Positions 1-5,072 of a stretch of 6,282 nt of DNA are shown here, piece by piece (positions within the stretch are counted from its first letter, which is position 1; every line of letters begins with the position of its first letter). The stretch is from an uncultured Oscillospiraceae bacterium (GTDB lineage Bacteria > Bacillota > Clostridia > Oscillospirales > Ruminococcaceae): the NCBI GenBank assembly GCA_934456315.1, contig CAKSHG010000133.1, forward strand, positions 1 to 6,282, read 5' to 3'. A program made the position numbers and the translations under genes. Under the pieces are notes generated by a model, which made no database searches, was not told where the DNA came from, and worked only from the letters and a program-made list of their open reading frames with translations.

Positions 1-75
1 GCCTAGCCGTCATGCGGGTTCCTAGCATCTGCACCTTTCTCGGCAGCCTGGGATAGATATTTTTTCGACAAGCAG

Positions 76-101
76 AAACCTCCGGTATAAACCGGAGGTT
101 T
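76..101. terminator. Hairpin terminator ending the murA-walJ-Dabb-glycosylase unit
   Basis: A perfect 11-bp stem (AAACCTCCGGT at 76-86, ACCGGAGGTTT at 91-101) closes on an ATAA loop. It begins 1 nt past the stop codon of the minus-strand glycosylase gene, as expected for its intrinsic terminator. The longer T run (TTTTT, then C) follows on the plus strand, while the minus strand has TTTCTG. It may therefore work in both directions and also end a plus-strand transcript entering from the left. Confidence 0.8.
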
Positions 102-102
102 T

Positions 103-606
103 TCATTTGCAGTATTCCGCGATGGCGCGGTACTTTTCCAGCATTTCCGCTTCGGATATCGTGCGGTTTGCCGGGCTGGTCGACGGCAGGCAGACCGCCT
201 TCATTCCGTCCGGGAAAAACCGTTCGTACAGAGCCTGCGCTTTCTTTCCGGTGGTGAAAACCGCACGGATATCCGCAGAACTGAATATCAGCTCCAGACG
301 GTTCGGAACGGCGTTCTTTATGCTGCTGTCGGAGGCGCCGTCAATGCTGCATTCCGCCAGGACGTCCCACAGCGCGACCCCGTGCCTTAGGCACAATTCC
401 CGCCTGCCCGGGATATCCGCCGGGACTTCCTCGCCGAGGGCCCCGCACAGCATACGCCAGAAGCGGTTCTGCGGGTGCATATAGTAAAACCCCCGCTCTC
501 TGGACTTAGGCGAGGGTATCGTCCCGAGTATGAGCACCCGGGAATTCTTGTCGTAAACCGGCGGGAACTCATGCTCCACCCGCTCGGCGCGCTTTTCAGA
601 ACTCAT
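103..606 (-). CDS. DNA-deoxyinosine glycosylase (uracil-DNA glycosylase superfamily)
   Basis: The predicted 167-aa enzyme should excise deaminated bases, chiefly hypoxanthine from deoxyinosine, leaving an abasic site for base-excision repair in the cytoplasm. Visible features are the N-terminal EHEFPP segment before the first strand (LILGTIPSPKS, residues 25-35, the active-site loop of the superfamily), HPQNRFW (44-50), and the C-terminal LPSTSPAN loop (139-146), which corresponds to the second DNA-contacting motif. Known families of this fold are about this length. I chose the ATG at 606. A longer in-frame reading to 660 adds an 18-residue tail encoded entirely inside the upstream gene and unlike the family. 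The chosen start overlaps the Dabb gene by 11 bp without a clear Shine-Dalgarno, which suggests translational coupling. The family call is firm; the exact substrate preference is inferred. Confidence 0.88.
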   Translation of the reverse strand: MSSEKRAERVEHEFPPVYDKNSRVLILGTIPSPKSRERGFYYMHPQNRFWRMLCGALGEEVPADIPGRRELCLRHGVALWDVLAECSIDGASDSSIKNAVPNRLELIFSSADIRAVFTTGKKAQALYERFFPDGMKAVCLPSTSPANRTISEAEMLEKYRAIAEYCK

Positions 607-883
607 AGTCAACGCTGTGGGATTCGGTGCGGATCGACTTGCAGAACTTCGAAACCTCAACGTGAAGCGGATTCATTGAGTACGCCTTCAGCGCCTCAAG
701 GCTGTCGAACTCGCTCACCAGAACCGCGTCAAAGCTGCGGTCGGAGGGATTCATGTTGATCCCGACCTCCATCGCGCGTATCTCCGGTATCTGACCCTTC
801 AGCGCAAGAAGCCTGTCCCGGAAAACCAGCATGTTGTCATGCTCGCCCTCCCGGAATTTCCACATAACGATGTGCTTTATCAT
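596..883 (-). CDS. Dabb-family (stress-responsive alpha/beta-barrel) protein
   Basis: This 95-aa protein starts with MIKHIVMWKF, the first beta strand and conserved His of the Dabb fold (dimeric alpha+beta barrel). A helix follows, then an MEVGINMNPSDRSFDAVLVSEFDSLEAL-type strand-turn-strand-helix pattern and an HVEVSKF segment that is also typical. The length matches a single-domain family member. These domains dimerise; some are enzymes (for example polyketide cyclases), but in most bacteria the function is unknown, and nothing here points to a substrate. The ATG is preceded by AAGAGG at 6-nt spacing and lies 10 nt after the walJ stop. The 3' end overlaps the glycosylase start by 11 bp. It therefore belongs to the same transcription unit. 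Confidence 0.85.
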   Translation of the reverse strand: MIKHIVMWKFREGEHDNMLVFRDRLLALKGQIPEIRAMEVGINMNPSDRSFDAVLVSEFDSLEALKAYSMNPLHVEVSKFCKSIRTESHSVDYEF

Positions 884-893
884 ACAATACCTC

Positions 894-1691
894 TTAAATA
901 ACGATGTACCTGCCCTGGGTCATGACCGGGGCGGTTTCAAGTATGTAGTCCCTGTCGCGGTGTATCCCCTTGCCGTGCAGGTAGTCCACCGTGCATTTTT
1001 CGGCAGTGGCAGGAGTGTTGTTCTCCGTGCTCAGGTGCCCGAGTATCAGCTTTGTGGTGCCGCTTGCCACCAGCTTCCCCGCTATCTCCGCCGCCGCGTT
1101 GTTGGAGAGATGCCCCTTTTCGCCGGCGATACGGCGCTTCAGGTCGGTGGAGTAATTCAGGTTCTTCGCAAGCATTGCCGGGTCGTAGTTGCTTTCCAGC
1201 AGCACTGTGTCACAGCCGAGCAGGCTCTTTTCGACCTCCGCAGTGACCTTTCCCAGGTCAGTGCAGACCGCGATCTTTTTCCCGGCGTACTTCACGACGT
1301 AGCCAACGCTCTCCGGAGTGTCGTGCGGCGTGTGGAACGCAGTCACCTCGAAATCCGCGCTCTGATAAGGTTCGTGAACTATATCGTACATGCGGACGCT
1401 CTCCGGGATAGTATCGCGGACGTCCCGACGGAGCGCCTGTATTGTCCCCGTGCTCGAGAATATCGGGATATTCGTGTGCTTCGTGAGCTGCAGCAGCCCC
1501 TTTATATGGTCGATATGCTCGTGCGTGATGAACAGCGCCTCGATCTGGCTCATCGAGGTGTCGATGAGCTCAAGCGAGTTCTTCAGCGCCCGGAAGCTGC
1601 ACCCGGCGTCGATGAGGATACCGTGACCTTTCGTGCCGATGAACGTCGCGTTGCCGCTGCTGGAACTGCATATCGGGAAGATCCTCGCCAT
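894..1691 (-). CDS. walJ: WalJ/YycJ-family metallo-beta-lactamase-fold hydrolase
   Basis: This 265-aa cytoplasmic protein has the full metal-binding set of the metallo-beta-lactamase fold: H57-x-H59-x-D61-H62 (THEHIDH), H123 in the HDTPESVGY segment, D145 in CTDLG, and H219 in GHLS. The N-terminal SSSSGN (9-14), the ESNYD segment (166-170) and the HLSTENN segment are characteristic of the YycJ/WalJ branch. In Bacilli the gene lies in the walRK operon; the family has been linked to cell-wall and division control, and a DNA exonuclease role in mismatch repair has been proposed. Here there is no walRK beside it. Its ATG overlaps the murA stop as TGATG, so translation is probably coupled to murA. 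The family call is strong; whether the substrate is DNA is inferred from homologues. Confidence 0.92.
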   Translation of the reverse strand: MARIFPICSSSSGNATFIGTKGHGILIDAGCSFRALKNSLELIDTSMSQIEALFITHEHIDHIKGLLQLTKHTNIPIFSSTGTIQALRRDVRDTIPESVRMYDIVHEPYQSADFEVTAFHTPHDTPESVGYVVKYAGKKIAVCTDLGKVTAEVEKSLLGCDTVLLESNYDPAMLAKNLNYSTDLKRRIAGEKGHLSNNAAAEIAGKLVASGTTKLILGHLSTENNTPATAEKCTVDYLHGKGIHRDRDYILETAPVMTQGRYIVI

Positions 1692-2989
1692 CAGAGCGCC
1701 TTTCTAAGCAGCTTTTCCTCTGCGGTGGGGTCCGGCTCGTCGACTTTCTGGATATCCGCGCCAAGGCTGCGGAGCTTGACCTCCATGTTCTCATAGCCGC
1801 GCTCGACATGGTGAATGTCGTAGATCTCGGTAACGCCCTCTGCTCCCAGAGCTGCAACGATAAGCGCAGCGCCTGCGCGCAGGTCGGTAGCCTTCACCGG
1901 AGCGCCCTTGAGCCGCTCAACGCCCTCGATAACAGCGACCCTGCCCTCCACTGAGATGTTCGCGCCCATTCTGCGCAGCTCGTCAACATAGCGGAAGCGG
2001 TTGTCGAAAATGCTCTCCGTTACCATGCTTGCGCCCTTCGCGCAGGTCAGGACGGCAGCCATCTGTGGCTGCATATCCGTGGGGAATCCGGGGTGCGGAT
2101 TGGTCTTTATGCTGGTGCCGTAATACTCCGGACCGCCGATGACGCGTACTGAATCATCGAACTGCTCCACCTGCACGCCGATCTTCACCAGCTTCTGGGT
2201 GATAGGCTCGAGATGCTTCGGGATAACGTTCCTGATGAGGATATTGCTCCTTGCGGCGGCGGCTATCGCCATGAACGTTCCCGCCTCTATCTGGTCGGGG
2301 ATAACGCTGTAGGTGGTACCGTGGAGGTACTTCACGCCGCGTATCTTGATGACGTCGGTTCCCGCGCCGAGGATATCCGCGCCCATGCTGTTCAGGCAGT
2401 TCGCGAGGTCTACAACGTGGGGCTCCTTCGCCGCGTTTTCGATTATGGTAAGGCCGTCAGCCTTCACCGCAGCCATGATGGCGTTGATGGTGGCTCCGAC
2501 GGTGTTCTTGTCAAAGAAGATCTGCGTTCCGACCAGCTTGTCTGCGCGGAGGTTCACCATTCCGCCGTCTATCTCGTACTCTGCGCCGAGCGCGGAGAAG
2601 CACTTGAGATGCTGGTCTATCGGACGGTCGCCGAGATTGCAGCCGCCGGGCATGGAAACATGCGCGCTGTGGAAGCGTCCGAGCAGCGTGCCGAGGAAGT
2701 AGGTCGTAGCCCTCATGAGCTTCGCCTTTTCGTAGGGAACCGGGATATTCTGGAGCTGACGCGTGTCGATCTCCACAGTGGTCTTGTTCAGCATGCGTAT
2801 TTTTGCGCCCATCTCGGACATTATCTGTAACGTGATGCTGACGTCGCTGATGTTCGGTATATTTTCAATAATGCAGGGCTCGTCGGAAAGAATGGTGCAC
2901 GGAAGTATCGCAGCGACCGCGTTTTTCGCGCCGCTTATGAACACCTCGCCGCTAAGCTCTTTTCCGCCCTTTATAACGTATTTTTCCAA
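1691..2989 (-). CDS. murA: UDP-N-acetylglucosamine 1-carboxyvinyltransferase (MurAB/MurZ-like)
   Basis: This 432-aa enzyme transfers the enolpyruvyl group of PEP to UDP-GlcNAc, the first committed step of peptidoglycan synthesis in the cytoplasm. Key residues are present: K22-N23 in the SGAKN segment, R93 in LMRAT, catalytic Cys117 in PGGCNLGDRPIDQH, D305 in HPGFPTD (general base), and R397 in the ERGY segment. With Cys present the enzyme should be sensitive to fosfomycin. GCNLG, VGATINAIMAAV and LGRF recall the second Gram-positive copy (MurAB/MurZ) more than MurAA, so another murA may exist elsewhere; this is comparison from memory. The start is TTG at 2989-2987, preceded by AAGGGGG, and no other in-frame start lies close. 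It is the first gene of the four-gene unit and has its own promoter and a leader of about 118 nt. Confidence 0.96.
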   Translation of the reverse strand: MEKYVIKGGKELSGEVFISGAKNAVAAILPCTILSDEPCIIENIPNISDVSITLQIMSEMGAKIRMLNKTTVEIDTRQLQNIPVPYEKAKLMRATTYFLGTLLGRFHSAHVSMPGGCNLGDRPIDQHLKCFSALGAEYEIDGGMVNLRADKLVGTQIFFDKNTVGATINAIMAAVKADGLTIIENAAKEPHVVDLANCLNSMGADILGAGTDVIKIRGVKYLHGTTYSVIPDQIEAGTFMAIAAAARSNILIRNVIPKHLEPITQKLVKIGVQVEQFDDSVRVIGGPEYYGTSIKTNPHPGFPTDMQPQMAAVLTCAKGASMVTESIFDNRFRYVDELRRMGANISVEGRVAVIEGVERLKGAPVKATDLRAGAALIVAALGAEGVTEIYDIHHVERGYENMEVKLRSLGADIQKVDEPDPTAEEKLLRKAL

Positions 2990-3113
2990 AACTGCACTTC
3001 CCCCTTGCCCCCGTTATTACAGAGACATTTTTATATATGCAGCCGCCAAGGCAGCCGGATATGTCGTTATGTAAGTCAGGGCATAGCTATCCCATACAGA
3101 TTTACACCATTAC

Positions 3114-3142
3114 ATTATAACACACAACCGAAGAAATTTAAA
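3114..3142 (-). promoter_or_regulatory. SigA-type extended -10 promoter of the murA unit
   Basis: Read on the minus strand, TTTAAA (3142-3137), a 17-nt spacer and TATAAT (3119-3114) form a SigA-type promoter. A TG dinucleotide one base upstream of the -10 makes it an extended -10. The expected transcription start is near 3107, which leaves about 118 nt of leader before the TTG start of murA. No other promoter is apparent further down this tightly packed unit. Confidence 0.65.
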
Positions 3143-3362
3143 GCGTAAATTTCAAAAAAATACTGCGAGCAATATTTTTTGGGTATTTTTCACAAAATTC
3201 TTTGTAGCATTTGAATAAATTTATTGATTTGTATTTCATATACTTGTATTTGTATTATTGTCGCTCCGGGCGATTTTAATCAGTGGAGGCTCGATATTCC
3301 GCATATTACCGCCAATGGAACGAGTTTTCACAATGTTGCTCAAAACCAGCCGGATTAATTAC

Positions 3363-3384
3363 CAAAATCAGACTGCTGATTTTG
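3363..3384. promoter_or_regulatory. Perfect 9-bp dyad upstream of the surface-protein promoter
   Basis: CAAAATCAG and CTGATTTTG are exact inverted copies around a 4-nt ACTG centre. The dyad ends 14 nt before the -35 box of the plus-strand surface-protein promoter. It could be a transcription-factor site. It could also be a hairpin terminator, since the right arm ends in TTTT, but no gene ends just before it on either strand. The site function is inferred; the dyad itself is directly visible. Confidence 0.4.
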
Positions 3385-3398
3385 TGCAGTATTACCTC

Positions 3399-3427
3399 TT
3401 GCAATAATTTACCCGCTGTATTATAAT
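3399..3427 (+). promoter_or_regulatory. SigA-type promoter of the 244-aa surface-protein gene
   Basis: TTGCAA (3399-3404), a 17-nt spacer and a perfect TATAAT (3422-3427) make a good SigA promoter with a weaker -35. The expected start is near 3434, giving a leader of about 100 nt. Confidence 0.65.
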
Positions 3428-3433
3428 GTTTAT

Positions 3434-3534
3434 TGAACATTGGAGAAATTTCTGCTTCCCCGCAGCGATTTCCCGAAATGGGTGAAAGCCCGCTTCACGC
3501 AGTTTTACTGCATATTATTAGGAGGAATCATCAC
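3434..3534 (+). promoter_or_regulatory. Leader of the surface-protein gene with hairpin and strong ribosome site
   Basis: The predicted leader carries an AGAAATTTCT palindrome near its start, a GTGAA/TTCAC pairing around 3482-3498, and a perfect GCAGT-TTT-ACTGC hairpin at 3499-3511. The hairpin lies 8 nt before a consensus AGGAGG (3520-3525), which is 9 nt from the ATG at 3535. The strong AGGAGG is why this start is preferred over the in-frame ATG at 3433, which would lack a leader and bury the signal peptide. I recognise no known riboswitch class. Confidence 0.45.
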
Positions 3535-4269
3535 ATGAAGATCAGAAACATCGTTTCCGCAGCTGCCGCTTGCGCAGTTGCAGCAGCTGCACTGGTTATC
3601 CCCACCTCTGCCGAGGAAAGCTATGTTGCAGGTATCACCTGGCAGTCTTCCAGCTACTATTTCCGTAACACCATCGCACAGTCCGAGCTCCTTTACTGGG
3701 ACAACGACCTCGGCGAGGCTGCTCCCCTCGAGGGCGCTTCCTACACTGACGCCACCATCACTGGCGACGGCGAGTACACCGTTACCCTGGACGGCGTTAA
3801 GGACGGCGGCTGGAACATGCTCAAGCTCGAGAGCAACATCGACCTCGACGCTACACCTGACGTAAAGTTCGAGATCACCTCTGTTGAGCTCAACGGCGCT
3901 GCTGTAGACTTCGACAAGGACGCTGCAGTAATGAGCGAAGACGCTGCCACAAAGAGCGACGATTATTCCGATTGGGATTTCGACATCAAGAACACCGCTC
4001 GTATCCAGCTCATCAACGTATACGACAACCTCGCAGCTATCCCGAACGATACCTACGAGTCCATAAAGGTCACATTCACTGTTACTGGTCTTGGCGGCGG
4101 CGAGGCAGCTGCTGACGACACCACCGCAGCAGCAGACGACACCACAACTGCTGTCGACACCGGCGCTGACAAGGGCTCTCCTGACACCGGCGTTGAGGGC
4201 GTAGCTGCTCTCGCAGGTCTTGCTGTAGTTGCAGGCGGCGCTCTGGTTATCTCCAGAAAGAGAAAGTAA
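3535..4269 (+). CDS. Secreted surface protein with SPDTG wall-sorting signal
   Basis: The 244-aa product has a Sec signal peptide (basic MKIRN start, Ala-rich core, likely cleavage after PTSA at residue 26). An aspartate-rich, probably beta-strand-rich exported domain covers about 27-186. A DDTT-rich stalk follows (about 190-214), then SPDTG (215-219), a hydrophobic helix (222-240) and an RKRK tail. This is the full layout of a sortase substrate. SPDTG fits the (S/P)PxTG motif known for Clostridioides difficile sortase B rather than classical LPxTG. No sortase lies in the window. The exported domain has a TITGDGEYTVTL segment (74-85) that resembles beta-sandwich or carbohydrate-binding-like modules in ruminococcal surface proteins, but I cannot name a family. 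Codons are strongly biased to C-ending forms (GAC, CTC, AAC), which suggests high expression. It is monocistronic, with its own promoter and terminator. Its role in adhesion or wall structure is inferred. Confidence 0.82.
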   Translation: MKIRNIVSAAAACAVAAAALVIPTSAEESYVAGITWQSSSYYFRNTIAQSELLYWDNDLGEAAPLEGASYTDATITGDGEYTVTLDGVKDGGWNMLKLESNIDLDATPDVKFEITSVELNGAAVDFDKDAAVMSEDAATKSDDYSDWDFDIKNTARIQLINVYDNLAAIPNDTYESIKVTFTVTGLGGGEAAADDTTAAADDTTTAVDTGADKGSPDTGVEGVAALAGLAVVAGGALVISRKRK

Positions 4270-4290
4270 TTTCTCTTAATATGCATGCAT

Positions 4291-4317
4291 AAAGCCCTCC
4301 TTTTCCGGGAGGGCTTT
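4291..4317. terminator. Shared hairpin terminator between convergent genes
   Basis: A perfect 10-bp stem (AAAGCCCTCC at 4291-4300, GGAGGGCTTT at 4308-4317) has a 7-nt loop. On the plus strand it runs into TTTTCTTATTTTG, a good terminator tail 21 nt after the surface-protein stop. On the minus strand it begins 2 nt after the spoIIID stop, but the T run there is only TTT. It probably serves both convergent genes and is stronger for the plus-strand one. Confidence 0.85.
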
Positions 4318-4319
4318 TC

Positions 4320-4631
4320 TTATTTTGTTTTCTGCTTCATTTTGCGGCGGGAAAGCTCTGCGTACTTCCGGCGCGTCGCCTGACCGCCCCGGAGATGGCG
4401 CTCCTGCTTGTTTTTGTCCAGAACCGCCTTTACCTCGTCGTGCAGCTGACGGTTCACCTGCGCAAGCTTCGTTGTGATGTCCTGGTGCACCGTGCTCTTG
4501 CTGACCCCGAATTTCTTTGCCGCCGCGCGAACTGTCGCGTTGTTTTCAACTATGTAATGCCCGAGTATGACGCATCTTTCCTGATCTGTTTCCCCTGTCG
4601 CAGCTTTCTTCAATGTATATGGCACCCCCAT
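4320..4631 (-). CDS. spoIIID: Sporulation transcription factor SpoIIID
   Basis: SpoIIID is a small DNA-binding protein that activates and represses SigE-dependent genes in the mother cell during endospore formation. The homologous core is clear: ERCVILGHYIVENNATVR, then a helix-turn-helix with FGVSKSTVHQDI, then LDKNKQERHLRGG-type residues, with RHLRGG highly conserved. A basic tail follows (RRKYAELSRRKMKQKTK). From the ATG at 4631 it is 103 aa; Bacillus SpoIIID is about 93. The start is uncertain. A GTG at 4694 would add 21 residues but has no ribosome site and runs through an RNA hairpin. A TTG at 4613 sits behind GGGGGTG, gives 97 aa and fits family length best. The chosen ATG has only AAAAGG at 11 nt. 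It lies downstream of, and on the same strand as, a small CxxC gene. Confidence 0.9.
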   Translation of the reverse strand: MGVPYTLKKAATGETDQERCVILGHYIVENNATVRAAAKKFGVSKSTVHQDITTKLAQVNRQLHDEVKAVLDKNKQERHLRGGQATRRKYAELSRRKMKQKTK

Positions 4632-4632
4632 T

Positions 4633-4732
4633 GCATAGCATACCTTTTCACTCTCCCCTGCCCGCAGGGAGTCCGCGGGCGTTTCCTTTTTCACAGTTTA
4701 TGAGGAAAAGTCTGTTTTTATGTATGCTATGC
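4633..4732. repeat. 11-bp inverted repeats enclosing a structured 100-bp segment at the spoIIID start
   Basis: GCATAGCATAC at 4633-4643 and GTATGCTATGC at 4722-4732 are exact inverted copies bounding 100 bp. Inside lies a GC-rich hairpin (GCCCGC at 4660-4665, GCGGGC at 4675-4680, 9-nt loop). A CTTTTC/GAAAAG pair sits between these arms and could extend the foldback. No target-site duplication is visible at the outer edges, so a tiny transposable element is not supported. An RNA or DNA structure in the spoIIID promoter and leader is the simpler reading. Confidence 0.5.
4710..4726 (-). promoter_or_regulatory. Candidate SigE -10 and SpoIIID box in the spoIIID promoter
   Basis: On the minus strand CATACATA (4726-4719) matches the SigE -10 consensus CATACAHT at seven of eight positions. 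It overlaps by one base AAAAACAGAC (4719-4710), which matches the published SpoIIID consensus WWRRACARNY at every position. I cannot find a convincing SigE -35 at the expected spacing, so the promoter is tentative. In Bacillus subtilis spoIIID is transcribed by SigE and autoregulated, which makes both sites plausible here. Confidence 0.35.
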
Positions 4733-4743
4733 CGGGAAAGTAC

Positions 4744-5007
4744 TCAATCGTTCAGTGCGCAGAGCCCTCCGGAGTCGTCCCGGGTATCCAGCCAAACCGC
4801 GAAACGCTGCCCGCAGAGGGTGCACCTGACCTCATGGCGGTAGTATCCGTTGGGCTCCCCGCGCATTTCCTCCAGCGGGACGGTCGCGCTTTCGACCTTC
4901 ATATCGCCGCAGCTCACCAGTCCCCGGATCTTGCTTATTTCATGCGAGTATTGCAGAGTTGACCTGAACCTGTCGTAAAAATGGAGCTGACCGCAGCTTC
5001 TGCACAT
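4744..5007 (-). CDS. Small CxxC...CxxC zinc-ribbon-like protein, function unknown
   Basis: The 87-aa product begins MCRSCGQ (C2, C5) and has a second CTLCGQ (C62, C65), with further cysteines at 33 and 83. Two CxxCG knuckles of this kind normally form one four-cysteine metal site, most often zinc. There is no signal peptide or membrane segment, so it is probably cytoplasmic. I do not recognise the family. It is a real gene rather than a chance frame: GGAGGG lies 5 nt before the ATG, and the paired CxxCG motifs are unlikely in random sequence. It lies between the terminator of the 118-aa surface protein and spoIIID, on their strand, without an obvious promoter of its own. Binding of nucleic acid or protein is possible but not shown by the sequence. 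Confidence 0.75.
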   Translation of the reverse strand: MCRSCGQLHFYDRFRSTLQYSHEISKIRGLVSCGDMKVESATVPLEEMRGEPNGYYRHEVRCTLCGQRFAVWLDTRDDSGGLCALND

Positions 5008-5020
5008 ATTATCCCTCCGA

Positions 5021-5054
5021 AAAGAAAAAGCCCGCCACTATTGCGGCGAGCCTT
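5021..5054 (-). terminator. Intrinsic terminator after the 118-aa SPDTG gene
   Basis: On the minus strand AAGGCTCGCC (5054-5045) pairs with GGCGGGCTTT (5036-5027), a 10-bp stem with two G-T wobbles and an 8-nt loop. A TTTTTCTTT tail follows, counting the last T of the stem. It lies 18 nt after the stop codon at 5073. The T tail runs almost directly into the GGAGGG ribosome site of the next gene. Confidence 0.75.
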
Positions 5055-5072
5055 ATCTTAATCTATTATGGA

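Larger units (their letters stand above)
2990..3534. other. Divergent A+T-rich control region between murA and the surface-protein gene
   Basis: This 545-nt stretch holds no convincing gene. From left to right it contains the murA leader, including an imperfect dyad GGGCATAGCTATCCC at 3079-3093 shortly after the predicted murA start site. Next come the murA promoter and an A+T-rich stretch at about 3145-3260 with repeated TTGTATT units. A moderately G+C-rich segment follows (3261-3360) that contains a short TCGC/GCGA hairpin. Then come a perfect 9-bp dyad (3363-3384) and the promoter and leader of the 244-aa surface protein. Plus-strand reading is open from 3228 to 3407, but there is no good ribosome site and no recognisable product. 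Confidence 0.6.

Noticed and set aside
1..28. Possible start of a minus-strand gene leaving the left edge (ATG at 28 with GAGAAAGG upstream), or the end of a plus-strand gene (open to a TAG at 54-56).
   Set aside because: Only nine codons of the first and seventeen of the second are visible, neither is recognisable, and they exclude each other; there is also no promoter room for the minus-strand gene.
607..660. N-terminal extension of the glycosylase to an upstream start at 660.
   Set aside because: The 18 extra residues are encoded wholly inside the Dabb gene, do not resemble the family, and the ATG at 606 gives the normal length.
2213..2830. Long plus-strand open frame opposite murA (205 codons); similar long frames lie opposite walJ (831-1796) and rubrerythrin (5674-6216).
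   Set aside because: These are antisense shadows of G+C-rich genes: no ribosome site, no recognisable domains, and the other strand encodes clear enzymes.
3433..3534. Upstream ATG at 3433 for the 244-aa surface protein.
   Set aside because: It lies at the predicted transcription start with no ribosome site, and would place 34 residues before the signal peptide; AGGAGG precedes the ATG at 3535.
3434..3534. A cyclic-di-GMP or other riboswitch in the surface-protein leader.
   Set aside because: The GTGAAAGCC-like text is short; the conserved core and tetraloop-receptor elements of known classes are missing.
4633..4732. A miniature transposable element with 11-bp terminal repeats.
   Set aside because: No target-site duplication flanks the arms and the block coincides with the spoIIID promoter and leader, so a regulatory structure is simpler.
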